Of a DNA stretch of 64,000 bases, positions 33,299 through 45,400 are shown piece after piece (position 1 is the first letter of the stretch; every line of letters begins with the position of its first letter). The position numbers and the translations under genes are program-made. The stretch spans positions 186,001-250,000 of the forward strand of contig JAEHOE010000071.1 in the NCBI GenBank assembly GCA_016858145.1, in the 5' to 3' direction. The notes beneath the pieces were generated by a model. It had not been told where the DNA came from. It did not search any database and saw only the letters and a list, made by a program, of their open reading frames with translations. Source of the DNA: Edaphochlamys debaryana (Eukaryota; Chlorophyta; Chlorophyceae; Chlamydomonadales).

Positions 33299-36200
33299 AC
33301 ACACACACACCTGTCCTGTCCGCTGCCGCCATGCCCGCCGCCAGGAAGTCCATGTCGAACAGCGCCTCGGGGCGCAGCCGCTCCACGTCGCTGAACAGGC
33401 CCGTGTACAGCCAGGAGGCCTTGGAGTCCAGAAGCCACTCGAGGACGGAGCCCTGCGGTACGGCAGTGGTACGGCAGGGTGAGGTACGGCGGGGCCGTGT
33501 GTGGTATGGCAGGGTTGTGGAGTGTGTTTTATAACAGGTCGGACGGAGGTGCAGGGGAACAAGGTGGAAGACCACGTTCCCGCAACCGCCTCTCCCCTCT
33601 CCCTCCCCCTTCCCCGCCTCCACCTCAAAAGCGGCCCCACCTGCAGGCACTGCGGCTCCGTGCCGTCTGCCGAGAGCGTATAGGCCTCGGCGGGGGAGTT
33701 GAGCAGGAACATGGCGTAGCCTGGGGGAGGGGGGGGCGTAGGAGGGGAAATGGCGTGTTTCGTGGGTACACGCCCCTGCTCCCCGGTGGCAGGTGCGGAT
33801 GAAGGGAGGATTCAAGGGGCGACTTAGGCTATTGAGCGAGAGAAGGAAAGCGGGAAGGGATGGGTGCGGAGGGTTTGGGCAGCTGGGTACATGTGCATGT
33901 GCGTAACCCGTACTGGCCTCCCTGCATTCCACCCCGCTGCTGCTCAGCCCCTGCCACCCCAGGTGGATTCACTGCACCCCGGCCCGGGGGTACAGCGTGC
34001 ACCCTAGCCCACTGCTGCCCGGGCCCCGCCCCTCATGGACCCGCCCCCCCAGCCCCCCAGTCCCCTCAGGCCCCACCTGTGCCCAGCATGAGCCGGGGGG
34101 AGCCCTTGACGTGGGCCAGGTGGCCGGAGCGCATGTCCTGATGGGGGTGGGGGTGGGGGGCGGTGTTAACATATCAAGGGGGCAAATTACTGGTATGAGC
34201 TGGGGGATTGCCCAGGAGGGAAGGGAGCGGGCCCCCAACCCCACCCCTCAAGCTGCCCCCTCTGCTACCCGCTTCCTCCGCCACCGGCCTCCACCTGCGC
34301 GAAGTCGTGGAACCGTGGCACCGGAACCCCTGATCTCACCCCTACAGCCCTTTGGGGTCTTTTGACACTGCCTGCTAACCACTTCCAGCCCCAAACGCCC
34401 CTTCCGCTTCCTCCCCCCCCCCTAGACCCCCCCACATCCCTCCACCTGCGCGAAGCCGTGGAACCGTGGCACCGGAACCCCTGATCCCACCCCTACAGCC
34501 CTTTGGGGTCTTTTGACACTGCCTGCTAACCACTTCCAGCCCCAAACGCCCCTTCCGCTTCCTCCCCCCCCCCCTAGACCCCCCCACATCCCTCCACCTG
34601 CGCGAAGCCGTGGAACCGCGGCAGCGGCAGTATGATGACGTTGGAGTGGTGCAGCCCGAAGAAGGACCACTGCTGCAGCTCGTTGACCACGAAGTACTCG
34701 CAGTCGCAGTCGATGGCCAGCACCACCTGGGGGGAGGGGGATGGTGGAGGGGAGGGGGGAAAGATGGGGCGTGTGTGTTTCGCGTGTGCTTTCCATCGTG
34801 TGCAGTACTCGCAGTCGCAGTCGATGGCCAGCACCACCTGGGGGGGAGGGCACGCTTGTAATCCCTTTTCAGCGGTCTCCACTCCCCATTCCCCCATCAC
34901 GCAACCCCGCTCACTTTGCTCACTCACCAGCCCCGCCCCTCTTCCCTGAACACCCACACCTTGACCTGCTTGCGCGCCGCCGCCCCCTCACCTCCGTCTC
35001 CCCCCCCCGCCCCCCCTTGCTGCCCCCCCAGCCCCCCCCCTCACCTTGACCTGCTTCAGCGCCGCCGCCCCGTACCACATCTCCACGCTCACTGCCGCGT
35101 GCAGCAGGTGCCGCCCCGCCACGGAGAGCCGCTCCAGGCGCTGGCCGGTGGGGACCTGGGGGGGGGGGGAAGGGGGTAGGGAGGAAGGTAAGGGGGAAGG
35201 TCGACGGGGGAAGGGGCGTGTAAGAAAAGAGGGGGGGGGACGGTCCGCCATGCCCCTTTCTGCCTCTCCCCCCTTATACCTGCCCCCGCTTGCCCCCTTC
35301 CACCTCCCCTTGCCTTGTGCGGCGCCAGCTCCTTGATGGCCTGCCACAGGTCCGTAGCCACCAGGGGGGACACCTCGTCGCCGCCCATCTCGCTCAGCCG
35401 CCCATCGTCGATGAAGAGGAGAGCCACGGAGCCCTGAGGGGGGCGGGGCGGAGGGAAGAGGGGGAGGGGAGAGAGGGGCGGGGGAAAAACATGTACATGC
35501 CGCGCCACAGATGCGACCAGGCGAAGGGCCGCCGATGCGGCAGCGCCCAAGACCCTGGGTTCCCCGCCGGACCCAGCTGATGAGAGACCCCCCCCCCCGC
35601 TCCCCGCTCCCCGCACCTGCGTCAGCGCCGAGTCGACCGCGTTGGAGTACACTGCGGGGGGGGTGTCAAGGGAGGGGGGAGGGGAAGGGCTGTTGTGAGC
35701 AGCCAGCTCGCCCCAAGTACAGGTGTCTGGGTGTCTGGTCCGCCCCTGCTCCCCTGTCCTCCACGCCCCTCTGGCAGCAACAGCCGGCACCCACTCAATG
35801 CCGACGCAGCTGTGGGGTTGGCCTTACTCGCCCCTAACCTCCGCGGTTTCCTCCGAGCGGTTTCCCCTAGCGGTTTCCCCCTCCGTGGTGTTGAACCCTT
35901 CCCTCCACTGCCGCCCCCCTCTGCCGCATAAACCAGTCCCGGACCCACTTGAGGCCGAGGCGGCGGTGGTGTTGACCACGTTGGGCGGCCCCCAGGACTC
36001 GTCCTCAATCCACTGGCTGTTGGAGCGGTTGGCGTACACAGCCAGGACCTGACAGGGGGGAGGGGGAAGACCCCGCCAGGTCCAGCCCAGAGCATGGACA
36101 CGTGTGCCCCTCTCCCAGCTTGCCCTCGCAGCCTTTGCCGGACCTCGCCGCCACCCCCTCCCCACGCACCTGCTCCGCTGCGTGGCGGATGATCTGCCAC

Positions 36201-38877
36201 TTCTGGTACGTGGGGAGCACTCGCTCCTGGGGGTGTATGGTAGAGTGCGGGTGGGGTTACGGGGCAGGGTGGGAGTTAGGTGGGTTGCGGGTTGTGCCCC
36301 CATCCCTATAGGGCTGCTCCACCTCTCCCCTTAGTGACTGTCTGACCCCCATCAGGGCCCTCAACCCTCCCCCACCCCCACAGGGTCCGCCCCACCTCCT
36401 CCTCGTCGAAGAAGAACTGGTCCAGAACGTCATCCGACACGCCTGCGAGGGGGGCCGGGACCACGGTTCGTGCGGGTTCACAGCACAGCCCACCCGTCCC
36501 CTGAGACAACTTTCTCCGAGGTGGCTGTGGCCCTTCGCCCCTGCCATCAACCCGTCTTTGGCCGCCCACATCCCGCCCTCATCCAAGGGCCCGGAGTCCT
36601 CAGTCCCAGCTGCGCCCCTTCTGTCTCCACAGCGTTCCTCAGTAGCTCCGCCCCACCCAACCTGCTGCATGATGTCGTGCCTCCACCCTCCCCCCCTTGC
36701 CTCCTCCCCCGCGTTCCCTCTTGCCTCTTTGCACACACACACACCCTGGGCCGGGCTTTCCGCTTGCTTACGGTTTCCTCGTTTCCTAACACACACCCTG
36801 GCCTGCCCCCACCCACCCACCCTGCTGCATGATGTCGTGCAGGGCCCCCTGGAAGGTCCCGAACGGCTCCAGGTTGCCGCCCGCGCCCAGGCTCTCCTCC
36901 ACGCGGCCGCCCACGCCCTCCTGGCTCATGGGCTGCAGGTACTGACCCTTGGCCAGCTTGTCCTGTCAGGGGGGGTGGGGTGGAAGGGGGGGGAGAAGGA
37001 GCGTTGTGTGTTAGTAAGGCAGTGACACTACACCGCGGATGTCCACCAGCGCTTTCCAGTAAACCCTCAACTGGGATAGTGGACGGTTGTCGCGCTGGGT
37101 TGAGGCAAATGCACACACACATCCACCTAAGACTCCCAGGCTCATGCGAGCAGCCCTCACACACATCCACACCGAGCCCCACCTTCATGCCCTCCAGCGC
37201 CGCCGCCTTGTTCTTTGTGAGCTTGCTGAGCCAGGAGCGCTTGCCGTCAATGACGGAGGGCTTGATGCTCGACTGCTTGGCGACCGGGGGGCGGGGTGGC
37301 ACGAAGGCGCCCGGGTCCCTGGGGGGGGAGGGGGCGGGGATGGGCGGGGTGCTTGCTGCGGAACGGGATCGCGGCACTTGCGCAAGGGGGGGCATGGTGC
37401 GGGTGGTGAAGCGCGGGCGCGGGGCGGAAGGGGGTGGCAGGGCAGAGGCAGCGGAAGCCCGGGACTTGAGCCCTCCCGTCGTCTACGAGCCCTACAGAGC
37501 CAACCACCACCAACCATCACCACCGCTTGTACGGCACTTGACCCACTTGAGCGACAAGCTCTTGATCTGTACGGCAAGCTTCTTGACCAGCTCCTTCTTG
37601 CTGCCCTCCATCTTGGCCTGGTACTCCTGACAGGGGCGGGAGGGACAGAGGGGAAGGGGGGTAGGGGGCGCGGCGACGGAGTAGGCAAGGCGAGGGAAGG
37701 AGGGTTCTACAAGTCACAGGGCCTCCGCCCCTCCTCGCTGTCACGGCAGTACCCTCGGCGCACAAAACCACCATGTACTGCGGAAGCAGACAGAACTGTA
37801 GTACCACCACGGTTTTGGTTTTGCCCGGGGCCTGCGTGTCCAGGCGCTCCCCATGCTGGCCCTGTACAGCCCCGCTAACACCGGCATCCCGTGTCCCCAG
37901 GGCTCACTGCACGACCCTCTCAAGCACAAAACCACAATGTACTGCGGAGGCATACGGAACCGTACTACCACCACATCACCAAAACCACCCATGCCGTACC
38001 TGCTCCGCCGCCTTGGCGGCGGCCTGCTCGGGCAACAGCGGCGGCTCCGTGGGGCTGGGGCTGGTGGTGGGGCGGCGGGCGGGCGCGGCGGAGGCGGCGC
38101 CGGGCTTTGACAGCGCGTTGGCGGCGGCCAGGGCGGCCTGGCGCCGAGCTTCAGTGGCGGTTGCGGCCCGGTTTTGGGAGGGGCGCATCCATGAGGAGGA
38201 GGGGCCCTTGGAACCGGCCTGAGGGAGGCGTGTGAAGCAGGGTGGAGTGCGTGTTGGGTGGGGTCAGGCGGGCGGTGTGCTTAGGTGGTGGGGGGTGGGA
38301 TGGGGTGGGGTGACGAGGGGCGGGTGTGGGGTCCTCGTCACACCCGCCCTTGTGCGTGCAAAAGTTCTGCAGGGGTGGCATGGATTTGTGCATCCTTACC
38401 GGGGGTGTCCCCGACCCGCTCGCCCTCGCGGACTGGGAGGCCGCCGAGGAGCGGTGGTCGGAGGAGCGCTCGGAGGGCGCACCGCCGGCCTCCGAAGTGG
38501 TCTTCAGCCGCGAGGTGCCCTGCGGTCCGGGGCCGGGTTGGGCGGGTTATTGTCAGGGTATGGGGGAGTTTGTGCCTTGCAGGGCGGTAGGTGCTGTGGC
38601 GGAGGCGGGCGCAAAGGCACCAAAAAGGCACGGGGCCGGAAAAAGGGCAGCTGGCGCCCGGGCGTACGGTGCCTAGGACGGCTTAGGACGGCACCACCAA
38701 GGCATGTGAGACTCCTGCGTGTGCCTGTGCATGCTGCGACGGCGGGCGGCGGTGCGAGCGCCCGTGCTTGGCTGAATTGCGGTGGTGGCATGCGGGCCGC
38801 ACCTCCGCGTTGCCACGGTTCAACACAATCCGCTCCTCATGCTGCTCGCCATCGAGCTTGCTGCCCTCCTGCCCCAT
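27230..38877 (-). CDS. Large many-exon protein with two C-terminal universal-stress-protein-like modules
   Basis: About 32 short exons across 11.6 kb give roughly 1,150 residues. Exon 1 (38803-38877) starts MGQEGSKLDGEQ, a strong N-myristoylation pattern (G2, S6, K7). Next come Ser/Pro/Ala-rich low-complexity exons (about 37,970-38,530), a Lys-rich helix (EYQAKMEGSKKELVKKLAVQ), and a central folded region with SVALLFIDDGRLSEMGGDEV, VVLAIDCDCEYFVVNELQQW and HGFYVATHRYMFSVKALQ that I cannot place. The C-terminal third contains NVLLVFTPEHARLVKPAIRI...HVYLVVPE and later SALVHLDSTTVGPLVEFVSG...GADLLAISCP...CRTSILIHR, each following the beta-alpha pattern of universal stress proteins. A cytosolic, membrane-tethered or flagellar role is possible but unproven. 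Several introns hold copies of neighbouring splice junctions. Exon joins were judged by eye, so some edges may be off. Confidence 0.7.
28981..29331. repeat. Duplicated exon 3' end inside an intron
   Basis: TGTTGGCCTTGACGATGAGC with its following bases (about 29294-29331, end of an exon) is copied at about 29167-29203 with a few changes. On the coding (minus) strand this repeats the exon end encoding VPLLIVKANT plus its donor, placing a second potential donor about 125 bases downstream. Confidence 0.8.
31246..31560. repeat. 147-bp tandem duplication of an exon end plus intron
   Basis: GTGTGCCCAGGATGCATGCG starts at 31246, 31393 and 31540, a constant spacing of 147 bases with near-identical sequence between. 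The copy at 31540 is the true end of the exon encoding FARANCACILGTQ; the other two lie in the downstream intron of this minus-strand gene and carry the donor again. Confidence 0.93.
32889..33125. repeat. Three copies of an exon start and its acceptor
   Basis: CATCATCACCTCCAGGGCCA followed by TGTTGGCGCC occurs at about 32894 (true exon start, coding ANMALEVMMG on the minus strand) and again at about 33012, with a shorter copy at about 33103. The first extra copy includes the CTGACAG acceptor. Confidence 0.9.
33260..33311. repeat. Poly-C tract followed by (AC)n
   Basis: Nearly 40 cytosines followed by CACACACACAC in an intron of the large minus-strand gene, next to the donor of the exon encoding LEWLLDSKASWLYTGL. 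The exact length may be unreliable in assemblies. Confidence 0.9.
34289..34625. repeat. About 151-bp tandem duplication of an exon end plus intron
   Basis: CTCCACCTGCGCGAAGYCGT and the sequence after it occur at about 34289, 34440 and 34594. The last is the true end of the exon encoding LPLPRFHGFAQ on the minus strand. The two others lie downstream in the intron, together with the shared stretch TTTGGGGTCTTTTGACACTG. Confidence 0.93.
34686..34850. repeat. Duplicated exon start and acceptor
   Basis: GTACTCGCAGTCGCAGTCGA through CACCACCTGGGGGG occurs at about 34693 (true start of the exon encoding VVLAIDCDCEY on the minus strand) and again at about 34805, so the upstream intron contains a second, in-frame-looking acceptor and exon start. 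Confidence 0.92.
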
Positions 38878-39470
38878 CCTTCAGAGGGCCGCGGACAGAA
38901 CCAGTCCGCAGGCGCAGCGGGCACGAAGGCCGCCTACTGAGAACACGTAGTGGCTATCCCGGATCAACGCTAGAACTCCAAGGCTTGATTGAGGCGGGCG
39001 ATGCAAACTAACTACGCAGAACTAGCGACATGGCACATGGCGCGCACTTGTTCACTGTATTGCCTTAGCTAGGAAGGTGATAGTGACGTGCGGTTGTCTA
39101 AGTCCCTTTTCAGCCGAATGCAGGGCTATTGCTACGCTCAGGGGCTGTCGGGGAAGTCGAGTTGATGCATCGGGCTTTGCGCCATAACCCTCGCCCCAGC
39201 CACGCAGTCGCTTGTTTCGAGCCGATCAAACAAAGGCACTTCCCAAAACGAGCCACGGCTCTGGTTTCGCTCGGGGGCCGTTGGGCGTCACGACGCGGGG
39301 CGTGGTTCTGAGCCGCCTCGCGCCCCGGGCGTAGCTCATACACGCCCTGATTGCTTTGCATGGGTTTTAGGTTCATGGAAATGGCGATCTGAGCTTGGAC
39401 AAGGAAAATTTCTGCAGAGTGGGCGTTCCGCTGAGCCGGGTGTTGCGCACGGCTGCTCGTGGTAACCGGT
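38878..39470. promoter_or_regulatory. Shared upstream region of the large gene and the helicase gene
   Basis: A 593-base gap between divergent start codons (38877 on minus, 39471 on plus). It must contain both promoters and 5' leaders. No discrete element could be named. Confidence 0.4.
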
Positions 39471-42400
39471 ATGCATCGTCCACGGCCTGGCCATGGCCGT
39501 AAGCGCCACGCGGACGAACCTGGGCAGGACAGCCAGCAAGCCGATGCCCGGCTGGAGCTCGACGTCATTACGGGCTCGCTATGGCAGCCCGCGTGCCAGG
39601 CTCTGCAGCCGGTGCCCAACAAGGTGCGATCGAGGCAGGGCAACCGCCTGCTCCTCTCCCGGCCCATCCCTCCCCTCCCCTCCCCCCTCTCGGCACTCCG
39701 CACCCCCCGCCCGCGACGAAACACACACGCTCCCGCCTGACAGCCCCCGCCGGCCCCCCGGCTCCCGACCCAGATCCCGCTGGTCTTCGAGGACGAGGCG
39801 CAGTACCGCTCCACCTTTGAGCCGCTGCTGCTGGAGGAGGCGCGCGGGAGCCTGCGGTCCGAATTCGATGAGGCGGTGGGCGGCGCCCGGGGCTGGCCCG
39901 TGACCGTCAGCAGGTGGGGCACCACGGGGGGGGGGGGGGGGCACCACGGTGTCTGGTGCACGGACACGGTGTGGGGGAACGAACGCAAGTGGAAAGGGCA
40001 GGGGGCAGGGCAGGGGAAAGAGAGGGGCGCAAAGGAGGAATGGACATGAAAGCTACAGGGGACGGTGGAGGGCACCGGGGCTGGCCCGTGACCCTGCAAG
40101 GGGAAGAGAGCAGGGCAATGAGCGGGCACTGGTCATTTCGGGCCCTACACGCCTCTTCCCCTCTGTCCACCCACCACCACCACCACACGCACACCTCCCG
40201 CAACCCAACCCCCCTCCTCCGTGACCCCCACCCGCAGGTGTGCCCCCGCCAAGGAGGGCCTCTTCCACCTCACCCTGCGGCCCCCCGACCGGGGCCATGG
40301 GACAGCGTTACGGGAGGGGTCCATCGTGGTCCTCATGCGGCCCTCGCCTGGGCCCGGCGGGGGCCCGGGCGGGCCCGGGGGATCGGGCCCGCCGCCGCAG
40401 CCCAACCCGGGTCAGATGGCGGCGCAGGCTCGGCAGGCAGCCTCGGCCACTGGGCGGTGGGCACAGGTGTGGAAGGCGAGGGGGCGGGCACTGGAGGGGG
40501 GGGGGGGTTCTCCCGGTCGTGGGTGCCTGAGGGCGTCCCACCCTCTGCCCCCCAGGCCCCAACGGTGTGCACGCTGGCAGCCCTGATCCCCCTTCCATGA
40601 ACGCCTCTCCCCTCCCTCTCCCTCCTCCTCCCTTCAGGCCGGCAACGGATCTGGGGCCGACCCCTCCGCCCCCGTGCCCCTGCTCTCGGGGCTGGTCCGC
40701 ATGCGGTGCCGGGACGCGGGCGCGGCGCTGGAGGTGACGGTGCGCCCCTGCTGCGGCCACGCGGCGCACCAGGGGGACGAGGCGGCGGCGTGCAACGCGG
40801 TGGGGAGGGGAGGGGAAGGGAGGGAGAGGGGAGAGGGTATGGGTAGGGTATGGGGCCTGGTGGGTTGGCGGAGAGCGGAGGGTTGCCCCGACGGAGGGGT
40901 CTGGCCATGAGTTCTGGCTGGGGAGGAGCACGGGGGCTGGTTTGGGGGGGGGGGCGGAGGTTGGGGGGAGGGGGATGCTGGCTATGCAGTTCGGCCACCC
41001 TGGCTGGACCCAACCAGCCCTGCCCAGCAAGTATGTGGCGGGGAAGGGGCGGAGGCTTGGGCCAGGGACGAGGGTTCCAGCGCCCAACTGTGTGCTATTG
41101 TGCTCCTTGGCCCCTCCCCCCCTACTCCGTCAGGCCTTCCGTCTTATGGTGGGGGCGGGCCTCTCCACGGAACCAGACGACGGCGGCCCCACCGCCGCCC
41201 CGACCTCGTCCTCCGGCCCCTTCGCCCGAGGCTCCACGCCCCCTCCTCCCGACCCCGCCGGCCCCACCTCCGGATCCGCATCCGGGACTGCGTCTGGATC
41301 TGGATCTGGATCTGGATCCGGGCCGCCGCCCTTTCTGTGGCTGGTGCCCCTCACCTCCCTGGTGACCAACGTCCGCGAGCTGCGGGTGCTGCAGCGCCTG
41401 GGGGACATTGCGCTGCTGCCCGAGCTGCTGCGGCCCACGGGGTATGGAGCCGAGGAGGCGGCGGAGCTACCGCAGGTGGGTTCCCCAAATATGAGGGTTT
41501 AGTGTTTATCTATGACGGTAGTACTGTTGCGTAGTTTGGGAGGCTTGGGACGTCGCGCTGCTGCCTGAGTTGTGGAGGCCTACGGGGTATGGAGCCGAGG
41601 AGGCGGCGGAGCTGCTGGCATGTGGGGGCAGATTTAGCGGAGCCGCCTCAGGTGCGAGCTGCTGGCATGTGGGGGCTGTTGCGCTCCAAGGGGAGGGGGG
41701 GGGGCCGTTGCGTGATGGCACCCTGGCTGAGCAGCTCGGTGCCTGTGTGTTCCCGCCCCCCCATGCCCTGTGCCCCCCACCCCCACCCCCCACGTTCCCA
41801 GGTGTGGCCGAGGGACGCCCGGCACGAGCCCTTCTACAGGTGGGGGGTCGGTGTGGGGGGAGGTTCCAGCGGGGTGTGCGGCTGGGATGGCTCAACACCT
41901 AGGCACCGGTGTGAGACGGTGGCACTGGGACGGCGACATGGCTGGGTTGGGCAGTCTGAGGGCACGAGCCGTTGTACATTGGGGGTCACGCATTGTATGT
42001 AGGGAACAACCCCACATGTCGTACCCGCGTGTGCCGTACAGGTACCTGTACGGCCAGTACGACGTACCGCAGCGGGAGGCGATTGTGGCAGCGGCGGCGC
42101 ACCTGGCGACGCCGGAGGACCTGGCGGAGGCGGAGGCAGCGGGCGTGGTGACGGGGGCGGCGGCCGCGGCGGCGGCGGCGGCGGGAGCGGCGGCGGCAGG
42201 GGCCGGCGGCGGTGGCGGCGGGGGGAGAGAGCGAGGGGAGCGCAAGGAGAACGGAGGCGCGGCGGCGGGGGTGGGGGAGAAGCGGCCGCTGGTGCCGCCC
42301 ATAACACTCGTGCAGGTGGGTTCGGTGCGGCGGCGGTGCATTAGGGGCTGTGTGCCGTAAGCCTGGAAACCGGGCGGAGGGTGCGGCAGGAAGCCTGCTT

Positions 42401-45400
42401 GACGGTGCTGTGTTGTTGCGGTGCGTGCTGGCCCTGCCACGGTAGCAAGCGTTAGTTACCGTTCACCGTTCACCGTTCTTCGCCACTGCTTCCATTGACA
42501 ACGCCGTCCCCTGTCAGGGAGACCCGGGAGTGGAGCAGCTACCCCCTTTACACGCCCCCTTCCCTCTGCCCCCTCCATCCCTCTCCCCCCCCTGCCAGGG
42601 CCCCCCCGGCACCGGCAAGACCCACACCGTTCGCGGCATCCTCAACGCATGGCACTCCATCATGTACCACCGCCACCACACTGCCTGGCTGCGGAGGGCG
42701 AGGGAGGCGCTCGACCGATCCTCGGCGGCAGCGGCGGCGTACGGCGCGGGCGGCAACAGGTACGGCATGAGTCATGGGGATTCGACGGACGTCACGTGAT
42801 CTGTCTGGCGGCGGCCTCTGGGCAGCTCACGGCCCCAGCCGTCGTGCCCACTTGGACTGTGTCCCTCCGCACGTGTCACCACCCCATGCCCCAGCCTCCT
42901 CCCAGTCCCCCATGCAACCCCCCCAACCCCACCCCCCCCCTACCTCCTGGACCTGTACAGCATCCTGGATCTGTATGGCGGCGGCCCGGGCGGCGGCGGC
43001 GGCGGCACGCTGCTGGACGCGCTGGCGGTGGCCCCCTCCGACGCCCCCAAGCCCCGCATCCTGGTCTGCGCCCCCTCCAACGCCGCCACGGATGAGCTGC
43101 TCGACCGCATTCTCACCGACGGCTTCTGCGACTTTGGCGGCGCCACGTACAAGTGAGCGAGGTCCTGCGTGCCTCAGGTCTAGCCGTAGGTTGGGATGAG
43201 CACTCTGTAGCAAGGGCTGTTAGAGCCGGTTCCTCTGGGCGGGCAAGGCGGGGAGGGCAAGAATTGGGGCTAGGGCCCGGGGCTAGGGCAAGAATGGCGG
43301 CGCCACGTACAAGTGAGCGACCGCTCCTCCAGGTGGCGCGCGTGCCAGCCTACGTACTTGCAAATTGGCAAGGCGGCAGGTAACGCCTTCCACCCTGTCC
43401 CTTCAACACCCGCCGCAAGCTTGCATTTGTGACAAAAGGTGGCAGGTAACGCCTCCACCAACCATTCCGCTCCCCCCAACTCCCCACTCCTTCCCCACCG
43501 CCACCCTACTCCAGCCCCAACGTGGTCCGCGTGGGCGCCGAGGAGGCCCCCCTCTCCGCCGCCGTCAAGGCCGTGTGGACGGAGGCCATGATCGGGCGCT
43601 ACGAGGCCATGGGCGCGCAGGAGTGGGCAGTGGCGTACAAGGAGGTGCGTGCGGCAGTTGGTGCGGATGCGTGTACGGCAGTGGTACGGCGCGGGCGGAT
43701 GTGAGGTCTTGCAAGTATGGTCACCTTGTATCCGTGTCCTGGTCCCTGCCTTCCATCCCCCCCCCTGGACTCCTGGTCCTGTCAGGTCGAGGCCAAGATC
43801 TCCAACTGTGAGGCCTTCATGGCGGCCATGGCGGCAAGCATCAAGGCGGGCAGCGAGGCGAACAAGGGTGGGGGAAGGGGGGGGGGGTGAGGGCGGCAGG
43901 GGTCTCCATGGCTGCAGGCGCAGGGTCTCCCAACTTCCCGAATCCCTTGCCTCCCTTCGTCCCGCGGTCCCGCTCAGGTTGCAAGCGGAGGCCGACCTGG
44001 TCCTCCCTGACTCCCCTCCCCCTTGCCTCCCCCCCACGTGCCTCCCCCCCTGTCAGGGGAGGACGGCGGCCCCCAGGACCTGGACCGCATGGCCGCGGAC
44101 CTGGTCCGACTCAACGACCACCTCAGTCGGGCGAGGGAGGAGATGACGCGGCTGGACAGGGCGGGTAAGACCCCCCTGCGGGCTGCGCTCCCGGGCCAGG
44201 AGGCTTTCCGAGGCCTAGGTCAGGAGGAGACGAGGCCTGGACGCCCTTGCCATTCTACGGAACCACACAGATCCTGCGTTGACGAGCCGTTGCCAGTCTT
44301 TGGCAGGCCTTGATCCTCACGGCCGCAACCCTCGCGCCTTGCCCGCATGGCCTGTCGGGCCTGATCTCCTCCCCCAACCCACCCGCCTCCCCCCCCCCCC
44401 CCCCTGTCAGGCGACATGGCCACCTCGGGCCCCAACCGCCTGCCCGGCCACGTGCTCCGCTCCATCCGTGAGGACTTAGAGCTGTCCCTCATGGAGGAGG
44501 CGGAGATGGTCTTCACCACGCTGTCCTCAACAGGTGAGGGGGTGGATCTAGGGGTGTGGATCTAGGGACCAAGACGGGGGGTGGTTCTGTAGGGGCTAAG
44601 GGGGTTGATTTTCGAGGTATGGCAGATGGCAGATTGGAGGGGCGTGGGGCGTGAGGTGCTCGGGGAAGCATGATGTGCTTCACCGTCGTGGTGCCACGAC
44701 AGCCACCGGCCACGGCGTGTTTCCCGGTAGAGCGCGGAGGGAGGGGACCTTGGGGGTAAGGGTCTAGGAGGGATAGGGATAGGGAGGGATAGGGATATGT
44801 CTCTCATGGAGCGCAGGGAACCCATGCGACACCCTCTAGCTTACTCGGGCGGGGCGCCTGACTGACGTGCCCCGATAGAGCGCGGACAACCGCCTTCGGC
44901 TTTCTCAGGTGCTCAGGCGCCGTTTCTGGCTGGCGCGCCCCTTAGATCCCGCTCCCCTCCTCCCTTCCAGGGCGCAACGTGTTCAGCCGGCTCCGAAGGG
45001 GCTTTGACTTTGTGCTGATCGACGAGGCGGCTCAGGTGGGGCGGGCCGGCGGGTGGGGGCTGACGGGGTGGGGGCTGACGATGGGGCGGGGTCAGGAGGG
45101 ACCACAGGGTGCGGGACCAAGGCGGCCCAGGTGGGGAGGGTGGGGTGGGTCGCGGTGAGGGCATGCGAGAGAGGGTGATGGAGGGAGGAGGTGGACTGTT
45201 TGGGGGGAGGGGCGGGGGCGAGGCGGCCCAGGTGGGGTGGGCCGGGGCGATATGGCGTCGGACAGTGGCCTTGGACACCGTAGGGTCAGGGCATGTAGGG
45301 GCTTTCGCCCAGGCCTCTTCAATGCTGACCCTTCTCCGCTCCCCGTTGCCACGCCACGCCTTGCCACGGCATCGGCCTCAGGCCGCCGAGATCGCAGCCC

